A stretch of 64,000 bases of DNA from Streptomyces sp. SAI-135 (GTDB taxonomy: Bacteria > Actinomycetota > Actinomycetes > Streptomycetales > Streptomycetaceae): the NCBI RefSeq assembly GCF_029893805.1, contig NZ_JARXYP010000002.1, forward strand, positions 2,356,001 through 2,420,000. The letters run 5' to 3'. The notes under the pieces were generated by a model. That model searched no databases, was not told the origin of the DNA, and worked only from the letters and a program-made list of their open reading frames with translations. This document shows, in pieces, positions 8,831 to 17,103 of the stretch; within the stretch, counting starts at the first letter, position 1, and the number at the start of each line of letters is the position of its first letter. A program made the translations under genes and the position numbers.

Positions 8831-9681
8831 CCATGCGGCGGGACGTGCACGGCGAACTGCGCGCCCGGCTGCGGGACGCGGCCGGGGCGCACGAGCCGAA
8901 CCGTGAGCAAATGCTCGCCCGGATCGAACGCGGCATGTCGGAACAGACGCAGCCCGACCACCGGGCGACCCGGCCGCCGGTCTACGGCTGGGTGCGGGTG
9001 GTGAGCGCGACGGCCGCGGTCGCCTGCGTGCTGGGCTTCGGCGGTTACGCGGTGGCGTCCGCGGTCAAGGACGAGCCGCCCGTGCGGACGTCGGTCGCCG
9101 CAACGGGCACCCCCACCCCTTCCCCGGACGCGACGAGCCGTGCGCCCGCCCCGCGGGCGGATCCGACGCCGAGCAGCACCCCCACGCGCCGGGCGGAGCA
9201 GCCGAGCGGCACACCCTCGGGCACGCCGAGCGCCTCCACCGGGGTGCGGGCGCCCGGCGCCGAGGACGGCCCGCTGTGGTCGGACGGCTCGGTGGACTCC
9301 CACAGCAACGAGTTCTGGGCGCAGAGCAATCTGACCTTCAAGACCTCCGAGCAGCTGACCGCGCTCACGGTGGAGTTGCGGATCGCGCAGACCGGCGGGG
9401 TCACCGACTCCGGTGCCTGGCGCTCGCTGCCCGAGGACGACTTCACGCTGACCGTCGCCGAGAAGGACGGTTTCCTCGTCTACACCTGGGTGCTCAAGGA
9501 CGGCCGTACGGTCCCGAAGGGCGAGTGGGTGTTCGCCGGGCAGTACAACCACGAGCGGGGCGGCCGCGACGCGAAGGACGACCGCTATACGGCGGCGGCG
9601 ACCGCGGCGTCCGGGAACCTCGCCGTGAAGGGCGACTTCTCCGCCCAGGACGGCGGATCCGCGGACGGAGGGGACTCGTAG
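8827..9681 (+). CDS. Membrane-anchored protein coupled to sigma factor; putative regulator
   Basis: 284 residues. A cytoplasmic N-terminal part (1-55, including HEPNREQMLARIERGM, a motif common in proteins encoded with SigE-family sigma factors), one membrane span (about 58-79, VVSATAAVACVLGFGGYAVASAV), a Pro/Thr/Ser-rich linker (about 95-140) and an outer beta-rich domain (about 148-260). No zinc-binding anti-sigma motif (HxxxCxxC) is present, so it is not a classical ZAS anti-sigma factor. Translational coupling to the sigma gene suggests a sensor or regulator role; that is inference. Function is otherwise unknown. Confidence 0.8.
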   Translation: MTMRRDVHGELRARLRDAAGAHEPNREQMLARIERGMSEQTQPDHRATRPPVYGWVRVVSATAAVACVLGFGGYAVASAVKDEPPVRTSVAATGTPTPSPDATSRAPAPRADPTPSSTPTRRAEQPSGTPSGTPSASTGVRAPGAEDGPLWSDGSVDSHSNEFWAQSNLTFKTSEQLTALTVELRIAQTGGVTDSGAWRSLPEDDFTLTVAEKDGFLVYTWVLKDGRTVPKGEWVFAGQYNHERGGRDAKDDRYTAAATAASGNLAVKGDFSAQDGGSADGGDS

Positions 9682-9973
9682 GAAAGTCTCGTCGGCACGG
9701 CAACCCTTTGCCCGTCGGCGGCGACCCAAGGGGTGCACGGTCCGCACCGGACAGCCCAACCATCGCTTGCGCACCACTGGTTCAGGCCAGGGGAACAACC
9801 ATTCGGTGACCTTGGACGTCTCTGGTAGTGCACAGACCTGCCGGCCTGAGCCCCCCTCGGCCGGCAGCTGCCGGCTGGAGCCCCCCTCGAGCCGGCACGA
9901 GGAACGCCCCACCTGTGACGACAGGCGGGGCGTTCCGGCGTTTCGCCGGCCTGAGCTGTCCCTTCGGCGGGGA
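9682..9973. other. Intergenic region between convergent operons
   Basis: 292 bases. The segment holds two near-copies of a short G/C-rich unit (GAGCCCCCCTCG followed by GCCGGC, around 9848 and 9878) and then the strong hairpin listed at 9901. I see no gene and no known RNA. Confidence 0.5.
9901..9936. terminator. Bidirectional hairpin terminator
   Basis: An inverted repeat GGAACGCCCC-A-CCTGT (9901-9916) / ACAGG-C-GGGGCGTTCC (9921-9936) with a GACG loop. All 15 bases flanking one A/C mismatch pair. It sits between the convergent sigma operon and acid phosphatase gene, so it can end both transcripts. Confidence 0.8.
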
Positions 9974-10771
9974 CTAGCTCACGAAGTACGTCGGGTTCGG
10001 GAGCTTGTACGTGCGGTCGGCGTAGCCGCCCTCCAGGTCGGAGTACTGGTCGCCGAAGTTGGCGATGATCTCGTACCCGAGGTCCTTCTCGATGTGCGCG
10101 CGGGTGCCGGACTTGTACTGCACGGTGGTGCAGGTCCAGGTGCCCGGGGTGGCGCAGGCGCTCAGGTAGGACGGCGGGTTCGCCTTGTCCTTGAGGAACA
10201 CGTGGCCGGTGTCGAGGTTGACGTCGGCGCCGACCTTCTTCAGGTTCTCGACCGCGGCCGAGCGCTGCGCCTCGCTGAGGCCGGAGTTGTAGAAGACCTC
10301 GACGCCCTTCTTCTCGGCGTACTGCACGAGCTCGGGGCTGCCGAAGACGGCCGGGCGGTCGGCGCGGTTCACGTAGTCGGCCCACGTGGTCGAGTTGTAG
10401 GTGTAGTTGTAGCGCTTCTCGTAGTCGAGGCTGAGCAGCAGGGTGTCGTCGATGTCGAAGACGACGGCGGGCTTCTCGCCCTTGTGGTGCGCCTTGCGGG
10501 CGGCCTGGTCGATGTACTTCCTCGCGGCCTTGTCGATGCTCGCGAGGTCCTTGGCGTAGGGGCTGGTGGGCGACGCCTGGTAGACACCGTTCGCGTCGGC
10601 CGCGGTGCCGTAGTAGGTGTCGATGTCCTTGACCAGGAGCCCGATGTTGTAGGGCTCGTGCGTGGAGTTCGCCGTGGACTGGCCGGCGGTGGCCGCGCCG
10701 GCGCCGTAGAGGGCGGCGCCGGCGACGGCACAGGCCGAGGCGACGGCGGCGAAACGCAGTGACTTATGCAT
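9974..10771 (-). CDS. Secreted HAD-family acid phosphatase (class B type)
   Basis: 265 residues. A Sec signal peptide (residues 1-30, ending AGAATAG) is followed by a HAD phosphatase domain with the nucleophile motif D106-I-D108-D-T110 in AVVFDIDDTLLLSLDYE, the second motif in VEVFYNSGLSEAQR and the acidic motif in IIANFGDQYSDLEGG (about 245-255). It belongs to the HAD superfamily acid phosphatases (class B/plant acid phosphatase group) that release phosphate from organic phosphomonoesters outside the cell. The ATG at 10771 was chosen because it gives the signal peptide. A 14-mer also found before the secreted nuclease gene lies 8 bases upstream of the start. Confidence 0.88.
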   Translation of the reverse strand: MHKSLRFAAVASACAVAGAALYGAGAATAGQSTANSTHEPYNIGLLVKDIDTYYGTAADANGVYQASPTSPYAKDLASIDKAARKYIDQAARKAHHKGEKPAVVFDIDDTLLLSLDYEKRYNYTYNSTTWADYVNRADRPAVFGSPELVQYAEKKGVEVFYNSGLSEAQRSAAVENLKKVGADVNLDTGHVFLKDKANPPSYLSACATPGTWTCTTVQYKSGTRAHIEKDLGYEIIANFGDQYSDLEGGYADRTYKLPNPTYFVS

Positions 10772-10779
10772 GACAGAGG

Positions 10780-10793
10780 TTCTACGCGCGTCA
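10780..10793 (-). promoter_or_regulatory. 14-mer TGACGCGCGTAGAA, shared upstream motif
   Basis: Read on the minus strand, TGACGCGCGTAGAA lies just upstream of the acid phosphatase start. Exactly the same 14-mer occurs at 50959-50972 upstream of the secreted nuclease, with an inverted partner at 50999-51012. Possible regulator site shared by two secreted phosphohydrolases. Confidence 0.45.
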
Positions 10794-10808
10794 CCCCGGT
10801 GGGCGCGA

Positions 10809-10832
10809 GACCCGCCCGGTAAAAAACGGGTC
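10809..10832. terminator. Stem-loop between pectate lyase and acid phosphatase genes
   Basis: GACCCG (10809-10814) / CGGGTC (10827-10832) enclosing an A6 run on the plus strand. It is the only hairpin in the 77-base gap after the PL9 gene and may act as its terminator; the U-tract falls in the loop rather than after the stem, so the call is weak. Confidence 0.35.
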
Positions 10833-10848
10833 AAGCACCCCGGAAGTC

Positions 10849-11961
10849 CTAGTTCATCGTCGCCCCGATGGTCGTGCTGCCCGTCGTCAGGAAGGTGGTC
10901 GCGGGCAGGGTGCCGCCGGCGCCGCGGGCGTTGTACGTCGTCGAGGCGTCCGTCGACCTGAACGCGGGGGTGCTGATCCCGCTGTCCCAGTTGTTGCCGG
11001 CCGAGGTGACCTTGGAGCCCTTGTTGACCGAGCCGCTGCCGTTGCTCACCGCGAGGTTCTTGCCGAGCTTCGCGGAGCCGGTGGCGAAGTAGTAGCCCCA
11101 CTTGCTGTTGGCGTAGGCGGTGGTGCGGTTGATGACGAGGGCACCGGTGTTGGAGTTCTCGGTGAAGCCGTTGCCGGCGTTGCCCCAGGCGGCGGAGTTG
11201 TTGACGACGTGGGCGACGACCTCGCCGTCGCCGCCCAGCTTGTAGCCGTTGCCGTCGCCCGCGAAGGCCGAGTCGGACCAGCGGTTGACGCCGTTGCCCA
11301 TGGACCAGGTGTGCTCGACGGTGACGGGCGAGGAGAAGGACCAGAAGTCGATGCCGTCGTCCGAGTTGTTGTACAGGCGGGCCCCGGTGATGAGGTTGCC
11401 GGTGCCGGAGCCGAACTTCACGGCGATGCCGTCGGCGTTCTCGCCGTGGTTCGCGGCGTCGTAGTGGCCGTAGGAGTCGATGTTCTTGACGGTGTTGTTG
11501 ACCGTGCCGTCGCCGGTGAGCGTGAAGCCGGAGTCGCCGCCGTTGATGGTCTTGATGTTGTTCCAGTTGGTGCCGGTGCAGGACGTGCACACGACCGCGC
11601 TGTCCGGGGAGTTCTGGAACGTGATGTTGGAGACGTTCCAGTAGTCGGCGGTCAGCTTGAAGATCCAGTCACCGGCGGGGAGCGAGGAGCCGTCGATCTT
11701 CACGGTCTCCGAGCCGTACGCGGTGAGCGTGATGGGCGCGGAGGAGCTGCCGTTGGCCGTGGACTGGAGGGTGGCCGTCGGGTAGTAGGTGCCGCCGCGG
11801 ACCTGGATGACCGTGCCGGCGGTGGCGTTCTTGACGGCGTTGGACAGGTCGGTCGCGTTGCTGACGACCACGGTCGCGGCCTGCGCCTGGGTGGGGAGGA
11901 CGGCGAGGCCCGAGCCGAGCGCGAGGGCCGCCGTGGCGAGGAGAGCGGTACGACGAGACAT
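10849..11961 (-). CDS. Secreted pectate lyase, PL9-like right-handed beta-helix protein
   Basis: 370 residues. The N-terminus SRRTALLATAALALGSGLAV with an AQA|ATV cleavage site is a signal peptide. The rest is a parallel beta-helix. The run NHGENADGIAVKFGSGTGN, then ARLYNNSDDGIDFWSF and SPVTVEHTWSMGNGVN, matches the PL9 core, whose calcium-binding Asp cluster and catalytic Lys (here probably in GIAVKFG) lie in this region. It cleaves de-esterified polygalacturonate by beta-elimination outside the cell. It is the last pectinase gene of the minus-strand cluster; a longer frame extends upstream but the ATG at 11961 starts the signal peptide. Confidence 0.87.
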   Translation of the reverse strand: MSRRTALLATAALALGSGLAVLPTQAQAATVVVSNATDLSNAVKNATAGTVIQVRGGTYYPTATLQSTANGSSSAPITLTAYGSETVKIDGSSLPAGDWIFKLTADYWNVSNITFQNSPDSAVVCTSCTGTNWNNIKTINGGDSGFTLTGDGTVNNTVKNIDSYGHYDAANHGENADGIAVKFGSGTGNLITGARLYNNSDDGIDFWSFSSPVTVEHTWSMGNGVNRWSDSAFAGDGNGYKLGGDGEVVAHVVNNSAAWGNAGNGFTENSNTGALVINRTTAYANSKWGYYFATGSAKLGKNLAVSNGSGSVNKGSKVTSAGNNWDSGISTPAFRSTDASTTYNARGAGGTLPATTFLTTGSTTIGATMN

Positions 11962-11999
11962 GGGGAGCGGGTCCCTTCGGATGCGGGTGGGGGGATGGT

Positions 12000-13157
12000 T
12001 CACAGGACGGAGTCGAGCCAGTCGACGACCTCGTCCTGCATGCGGTCGACGAAGACATGGCCGAGCTCGGGCCAGGTCTTGAGGTGCAACCGCTCCTCGG
12101 CGTGGCGGGAGTGCCAGACGGCGCGCAGCTTGTCGTACGCCACGCGGACGCCGTCGGCGGGGAACAGCGGGTCGAGGCCGCCGTTGAAGAAGAGCATCGG
12201 CCTGGGTGCGGCGATGCCCGCCACGTCGGGGAAGTCGAGGAACCGGGGCAGCCCCGGGTGGAGCATGTAGTAACTGGACTGCCCGCGCAGGGTGTTGTTG
12301 CCGGGCACCATCATCTCCTTGAGGCCGGTCATCCAGCAGACGGACGCCGTGGCCCGGACGGAGTCGGTCAGCGCGGCCGTCTGCCAGGCGCGGTAGGCGC
12401 CCATGGAGAACCCCACGGCGGCCGTGCGACGGGCGTCCACCCGGTCGAGACCGGCGAGGAACTCGGCGGCGCGGGCGTCCTCGCGGGCCATGAGTCCGGC
12501 GAGCGAGGAGCCCAGGTTGTAGAAGTTGCTCGCCAGGGCCTGCTGCTGGTCGTAGGCGACCGGCCCGCGGTCGCCCCAGCCGAGCGCGTCCGCGCACAGC
12601 ACGACATAGCCGCGCCGGGCCAGCTCGTCACCGACGAACCGGCCGCTGAAGTACTTGTCCGCCCAGGCCTGGGCGGAGGCCAGCCGGGTGTCGTCGTACC
12701 AGGGCCGGACCAGTTTCTCCTTGCCGATGTCGAACCTGGCCCCGTGGTCGTGGAGCAGCAGCACGGCGGGGAACGGGCCGGGGCCGTGCGGGGTGAGCAG
12801 GGCGGCCCGGACCCGCTCGTGGCGGGTGAGGGAGAGGGTGACCAACTCCCGCGTGTATCCGTCGCCTTCGCAGACCCGGCTGTGCTCGGGTGCGTACGGG
12901 GTTCCGTCCTCGCGGTCGACGAGGAGGTGCTCCTCGACCTTGGCACGGGCCAGCCGGCGCCAGGCACGGAAGTCGCGGACCGGTGAGGTCCCCCAGGCCA
13001 GCGGGAACGTCAGCGCGGCCTTGAGCGCCGGGTGGAAGTCGGGCAGCGGGCCGTCCACGACCCCCGCCTGCGCGGGGCTCACCGCTCCCCCGGCCAGCAC
13101 GGCCGCTCCGGCACCCACCACGAACGCCCGCCGCCCCAGCGGGTCACGGGCACTCAT
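12000..13157 (-). CDS. Secreted alpha/beta-hydrolase (acetylesterase/dienelactone hydrolase-like)
   Basis: 385 residues. A Tat-like N-terminus (GRRAFVVGAGAAVLAGGAVSPAQA, cleaved near 31) leads into an alpha/beta-hydrolase of the abhydrolase_7 (PF12715) or acetyl xylan esterase-like group. The triad is visible as S251 in GFSMGAYR, D329 in NGGLDPLFPADG and H367 in ELGHVF. LLHDHGARFDIG carries the oxyanion region. In a pectin locus the likely job is removing acetyl or other esters from pectin or its oligomers, but the substrate is not proven. Its start overlaps the stop of the upstream pectinesterase by 14 bases, so the two are co-transcribed. Confidence 0.85.
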   Translation of the reverse strand: MSARDPLGRRAFVVGAGAAVLAGGAVSPAQAGVVDGPLPDFHPALKAALTFPLAWGTSPVRDFRAWRRLARAKVEEHLLVDREDGTPYAPEHSRVCEGDGYTRELVTLSLTRHERVRAALLTPHGPGPFPAVLLLHDHGARFDIGKEKLVRPWYDDTRLASAQAWADKYFSGRFVGDELARRGYVVLCADALGWGDRGPVAYDQQQALASNFYNLGSSLAGLMAREDARAAEFLAGLDRVDARRTAAVGFSMGAYRAWQTAALTDSVRATASVCWMTGLKEMMVPGNNTLRGQSSYYMLHPGLPRFLDFPDVAGIAAPRPMLFFNGGLDPLFPADGVRVAYDKLRAVWHSRHAEERLHLKTWPELGHVFVDRMQDEVVDWLDSVL

Positions 13158-14172
13158 AAGGCCTCCAGTCCCCGAGATACGTCCGCCTGGTGTGCACGGC
13201 GGCCTCGGCGGACGTCAGCTGCGGCCGGTTCTCCGGCACCGAAACGACCGCGCCCGGACCGGAGTTGGCGTACTCCCGGAAGCGCATGGTCTGCCAGGGG
13301 TAGGCCTCGCGCATGTCGGTGTAGGGCGCGACCGGGTCGATGCCGGGGCCGATCCAGGAGTTGCGCACCACGAGGGACGGCCAGGCGGTCGTCTCGTACG
13401 ACGGCACCCAGGGCCGGGCCAGCTTGTACGCCCCGTCCTCGGCGGCGGAGGTGAAGCGGGAACGGACGGCGAGGAGGCCGTACGGATTGGCGCGGGCCGT
13501 GGAGGGGGCGAAGACCATGCCCTTGGGGGTGAAGTCGACGTCCCGCCGGAGGGTGCGGAAGTGGCACTCCTCGAAGACGGCGGTGGCCCGTCCGAAGACG
13601 AAGTCGACGTCTCCCTCGATCCGGCAGCGACGGAAGTACTGCCGGTCGAAGGAGGCGAGCGCGGTCGTCTCGACGAAGAGGGTGTCCTGGTGGGCCAGGA
13701 GCCGGACGTTCTCGAAGTGCGTGCGGTCGCCGTAGGTGTACGCGGCGACAGCCTGGGTGCCGGTGATGTCGGGGTGCTCGGCGCGCAGCCAGTCGTTGGC
13801 GAGGGTGAGATCGCGGACGGTGAGGCCGGGGGCCGCGGAGGTGAAGGTGGCCGAGCCCGCGGTGCCGTAGGTGCCCGAACCGTCGGGCTTCTGTGTGCCG
13901 TTGGCGTTGTCGTGGACGATCACGGCTGCGCGCGGGTCACGGCTCGCCCCGCGCAGGGTCAGCTCCGCCTTCTCGGCGGGGACGCTGACGACCTCGCGGT
14001 AGGTGCCCGGGTGCACGACGATCGTCCAGCCCGGGCCGGTGACCGCGTCCACGGCGGCCTGGACGGAGTCGCCGGGGCGGACGTGCAGGACACGGCGGGT
14101 CCCGGCGTGGGCCGGGCCGGCCGAGGCGACGACGAGTCCCGCACCGGCGGCCAGGAAGGTCCTTCTGCGCAT
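13144..14172 (-). CDS. Secreted pectinesterase (CE8), copy 1
   Basis: 342 residues. A signal peptide (MRRRTFLAAGAGLVVASAGPAHA) precedes a CE8 beta-helix. The catalytic pieces are all visible: Gln/Asp in AHQDTLF (Q162, D163), nucleophile D190 in GDVDFVFG, and the arginine of ARPW. It hydrolyses methyl esters of homogalacturonan so that the pectate lyases encoded nearby can act. It ends two codons past the neighbour's start and begins one base after the second pectinesterase gene stops (14174), so both belong to one operon with the esterase. It is a diverged tandem duplicate of the next gene. Confidence 0.93.
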   Translation of the reverse strand: MRRRTFLAAGAGLVVASAGPAHAGTRRVLHVRPGDSVQAAVDAVTGPGWTIVVHPGTYREVVSVPAEKAELTLRGASRDPRAAVIVHDNANGTQKPDGSGTYGTAGSATFTSAAPGLTVRDLTLANDWLRAEHPDITGTQAVAAYTYGDRTHFENVRLLAHQDTLFVETTALASFDRQYFRRCRIEGDVDFVFGRATAVFEECHFRTLRRDVDFTPKGMVFAPSTARANPYGLLAVRSRFTSAAEDGAYKLARPWVPSYETTAWPSLVVRNSWIGPGIDPVAPYTDMREAYPWQTMRFREYANSGPGAVVSVPENRPQLTSAEAAVHTRRTYLGDWRPYECP

Positions 14173-14173
14173 C

Positions 14174-15304
14174 TCAGCACGCCTCCTTCCACGGCTGCCA
14201 GTCGCCGAGCCAGGTCTCCCGGGTCGCGGACGCGGCCTGTTCGCGGGTGAGCTGGGGCCGGTTCTCCGGGACGGTGATCCGGGCGCCGGGGCCGGTGTTG
14301 CGGTACTCGGCGAAGCGCTGGTCCTGCCAGGGGAAGGCGTCCGACATGGTGGCGTAGGGGACGGCGGCGTCGATGCCGGGGCCGAGCAGGGTGTCCCGGA
14401 CCACGAGGGACGGACGGGCCGTGGTGTCGGAGCTCGGTACCCACGGACGGGCCAGCTTGTAGGCGGCGTCCGGGGCCTCGCTGGAGATCCGGCCGTGGGT
14501 CACCAGGTATCCGCGCGGGTTCGCCCCCGCCGTGGAGGGCGCGAAGACGAACCCGTACGGCGCCGCCGCCAGGTCGGTCCGGTCCAGGGTCCGGAAGTGG
14601 CAGTGCTCGTAGACCGCCGTGGCCCGTCCGAAGACGAAGTCGACGTCCCCCTCTGCGTAGCAGTGCGAGAAGTACTGGCGGGCGAAGGACGTGAGGGCGA
14701 TCGAGTCGGCGTAGAGGGTGTCCTGGTGGCCGAGGAAGCGGCAGTGGTGGAAGGCGGAGCGGTCGCCCTGGACCTTGAGGGCGACGGCCTGGGTGCCGGT
14801 GATGCCGGGGTGGTCTGCGCGCAGCCAGTCGTTGGCGAAGGTGATCCAGCGGGCGGTGAAGCCGTCGGCCTGGACCGTGGTGGTCGCGGATCCGGTGGTG
14901 CCGTAGGTGCCGCCGCCCGGTTTGGGGGTGCCGGCCGCGTTGTCGTACACGATCACGACGTCCCGGGGGTCCTCGGAGGCGCCGATCCAGGTCGCCTCGG
15001 TGCGGGTGACGTCGACGGCGACGGTCTCCCGGTAGGTGCCGGGGGCGAGGACCAGGGTCCAGCCGCTGCCGGCGGCCGCGGTGACGGCGTCCTTGACGGT
15101 GATGTGGTCACCGCGGCCCTTCGGGTCGACGTACAGCGTCTGCGGGGTGAGGCGGGCGGACGGTGACCCGAACCGTCCGAACGGGCGCCTTGCCGGGATG
15201 GCCGTCGCGCGGCTCGTGCTGAGAGCGAGCGCGGCTGCGGCTCCCGTGCTCGCGAGCAGGAACCCCCTTCTGGACAGGGGGAGTTGTGCGTGGTGCGAGG
15301 ACAT
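14174..15304 (-). CDS. Secreted pectinesterase (CE8), copy 2
   Basis: 376 residues. The N-terminus has a twin-arginine-like signal (LSRRGFLLASTGAAAAL), suggesting Tat export. CE8 motifs: GHQDTLY (Q194, D195), GDVDFVFG with nucleophile D222, and ARPW. It shares long stretches with copy 1 (for example VFGRATAV, CHFRTL, KLARPWVPS, ENRPQLT) and lies directly upstream of it with one base between them, so the pair arose by tandem duplication. The probable promoter lies in the G-rich region upstream. Both act outside the cell on methyl-esterified pectin. Confidence 0.93.
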   Translation of the reverse strand: MSSHHAQLPLSRRGFLLASTGAAAALALSTSRATAIPARRPFGRFGSPSARLTPQTLYVDPKGRGDHITVKDAVTAAAGSGWTLVLAPGTYRETVAVDVTRTEATWIGASEDPRDVVIVYDNAAGTPKPGGGTYGTTGSATTTVQADGFTARWITFANDWLRADHPGITGTQAVALKVQGDRSAFHHCRFLGHQDTLYADSIALTSFARQYFSHCYAEGDVDFVFGRATAVYEHCHFRTLDRTDLAAAPYGFVFAPSTAGANPRGYLVTHGRISSEAPDAAYKLARPWVPSSDTTARPSLVVRDTLLGPGIDAAVPYATMSDAFPWQDQRFAEYRNTGPGARITVPENRPQLTREQAASATRETWLGDWQPWKEAC

Positions 15305-15752
15305 GCGGATGCTCCTTGGGAACGCGGCTCTGGGGTTGGGGGGCCTCGCGTGGGGGGGGTGAGGTGGCCGGGGCGGCCGCTGGATTCCGCCCCGGCCGGT
15401 CGGGGGGGGGTGGTTCCGACAGACCGGGGCCTGTCGGTGGGGCTGGGACCGGCGGACCCGTCCGTCGAGGAGGACCTCGCCGACAGACCCGCCCCGTCGA
15501 GCGGGCCTGCATCAGCGGACCCGCCCAATCGAACGAGCCCGCGTCGGCGGACCCATCGGTCGAGGAGGACCTCGCCGGCAGAGCCGACCTGTCGAGCGGA
15601 CCCGGCCGGTCGGGCGGGGCCTCGTTGGCGGGGGTGGCGGCTCGGCGGGACCCTGACGGCGACCTCGTCCGGTCGGCAGGACCCGCCTGTGCGGACCCGG
15701 CCGGTCGGCGGAAGCCGCGTCGGCGGGTTCCGCCGGTCGAGCGGGAGCGGTG
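15305..15752. repeat. Intergenic region with degenerate repeats and G-tracts
   Basis: 448 bases between copy 2 of the pectinesterase and the pectate lyase. It contains two 54-base near-copies (15451-15504 and 15546-15599; both read GTCGAGGAGGACCTCGCCG in their middle) plus many shorter fragments ending GTCGAGCGG or GGTCGGCGG. Three long G-runs at 15332-15359 could form a quadruplex 28 bases upstream of the pectinesterase start. No coding function is evident. Confidence 0.6.
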
Positions 15753-17072
15753 TCAGCAGACGCGGCCCGCGCCCGCGCCGCGGTCGACGATGCCCGGGAC
15801 CTTCCTGGTGGGGTCGACCTTCGTGCGCAGGGTCGGTGTCCAGCCCGCGCCCGACTCCAGGGTCTCGGCGGGGATCTCGGCGTTGTGCACGGCGATCAGG
15901 TCGGTGGGCTCTCCGTTGACGTAGTTGTCGGTGGCGGTGAGCGGGGAGACGTTCCACCGCTTGAGCACCTTGGCCGCGCTGACCCCCGTAGGCAGCGTGA
16001 ACGCGTTGTGCTCGGCGACGAGTTGGGACTCCTTGCCGATGCCGAAGCTGTAGGAGTAGTCGCCGTTCGCCACGAAGTGGTTGTTGTAGGAGTCGACCTG
16101 CCCGAACCGCACGCGGGGTGCGCGCTCGACGAGGTTCGAGAACAGGTTGTGGTGAAAGGTGACCTTGAGCTTGCCCCGGTCCCCCGCCGCCGTCGACTCG
16201 CTGTCGCTGTTGCCGATCAGGATCGTCTTGTCGTGCTCGGTGAAGACGTTCCAGGAGGCGGTGACGTGGTTCGCGCCGCGGACGATGTCCAGCTCGCCGT
16301 CGTGCTGCTGGTAGAGCATGCCGAAGTAGGTGGGCGCGGCACTGTCGGGGTGACTGCCGTCGGTGAAGGTGTTGTGGTCCAGCCAGACATGGGTGGAGCC
16401 GTAGACGACGGCGGTGTCGTACTCGGAGTTCCAGTTGCCCTTGGTGCCGTCGGTGGGGTCCCACTGCGGGAAGCAGTCGATGGGGCTCTCGAAGGTGAGG
16501 TTGCGGACGATGACGTTGTCCACGGCCCTGATCTGGAGGCTGGCGCCCTTGAACCCGGCGTTCTTGCCGACGCCGATGATCGTGGTGTTGGCGGGGATGT
16601 TCGCCTTGATGGTCTGGTCCTGGTGGGCGGCGGAGGCGCGGCGCAGGCCCTCGGGGCTGTCGTCGGGCTCGGCACTCAGGTCGGTGTCCAGGCCCCAGAC
16701 CTCCGGCGAGTACTTCGCCAGATAGGCGTCGAAGTCGTATCCGGGCGCGGCGAGGGAGTCACAGCCCTCGGAGACGGCGTCGATGGTCCCCTTCACCTTG
16801 ATGATCTTCGGTGCCGTCCCGCCCGCGGCGAGTGCGGCCTTGAAGCCGGCCCAGTCGGTGACGGTGTACACGTGGGCGGCGTCGGCGGCCGCGCCTCCGG
16901 TGGTGCCGGTGCCCTCGGAGGCCCAGCCGTCCCCGGCGGGGAGGGTCTGGCGGGCCGCGTCAGGGGCCTTGGCCTGGGCGGTGGTGCCGGTGGCCGCGAG
17001 GACGAGGGCGGTGCAGCCCGCCACGGCCAGGGCCTTCGCTGTGACATGCCCATGCCATATCTGTGTGTTCAT
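15753..17072 (-). CDS. Secreted pectate lyase (PL1)
   Basis: 439 residues. A signal peptide (about 1-34, ending TTAQA) precedes a PL1 beta-helix. Family landmarks: TTIIGVGKNAGFKGASLQIR, NVIVRNLTFESP (about 180-195), VWLDHNTFTDG (calcium-site Asp), and ERAPRVRFGQVDSYNNHF, with the catalytic Arg expected in RAPRVRFG. The insertion DCFPQWDPTDGTKGNWNSEYD is typical of Streptomyces/Bacillus-type PL1. It cleaves polygalacturonate by beta-elimination. The start ATG at 17072 gives the signal peptide. Its C-terminal 50 residues (AVHNAEIPAETLESGAGWTP to GAGAGRVC) have a clear relative in the mini-gene at 24973. Confidence 0.92.
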   Translation of the reverse strand: MNTQIWHGHVTAKALAVAGCTALVLAATGTTAQAKAPDAARQTLPAGDGWASEGTGTTGGAAADAAHVYTVTDWAGFKAALAAGGTAPKIIKVKGTIDAVSEGCDSLAAPGYDFDAYLAKYSPEVWGLDTDLSAEPDDSPEGLRRASAAHQDQTIKANIPANTTIIGVGKNAGFKGASLQIRAVDNVIVRNLTFESPIDCFPQWDPTDGTKGNWNSEYDTAVVYGSTHVWLDHNTFTDGSHPDSAAPTYFGMLYQQHDGELDIVRGANHVTASWNVFTEHDKTILIGNSDSESTAAGDRGKLKVTFHHNLFSNLVERAPRVRFGQVDSYNNHFVANGDYSYSFGIGKESQLVAEHNAFTLPTGVSAAKVLKRWNVSPLTATDNYVNGEPTDLIAVHNAEIPAETLESGAGWTPTLRTKVDPTRKVPGIVDRGAGAGRVC

Positions 17073-17103
17073 GGTGCGGCTCTCTCTCGACTGCGAAGAA
17101 GGG

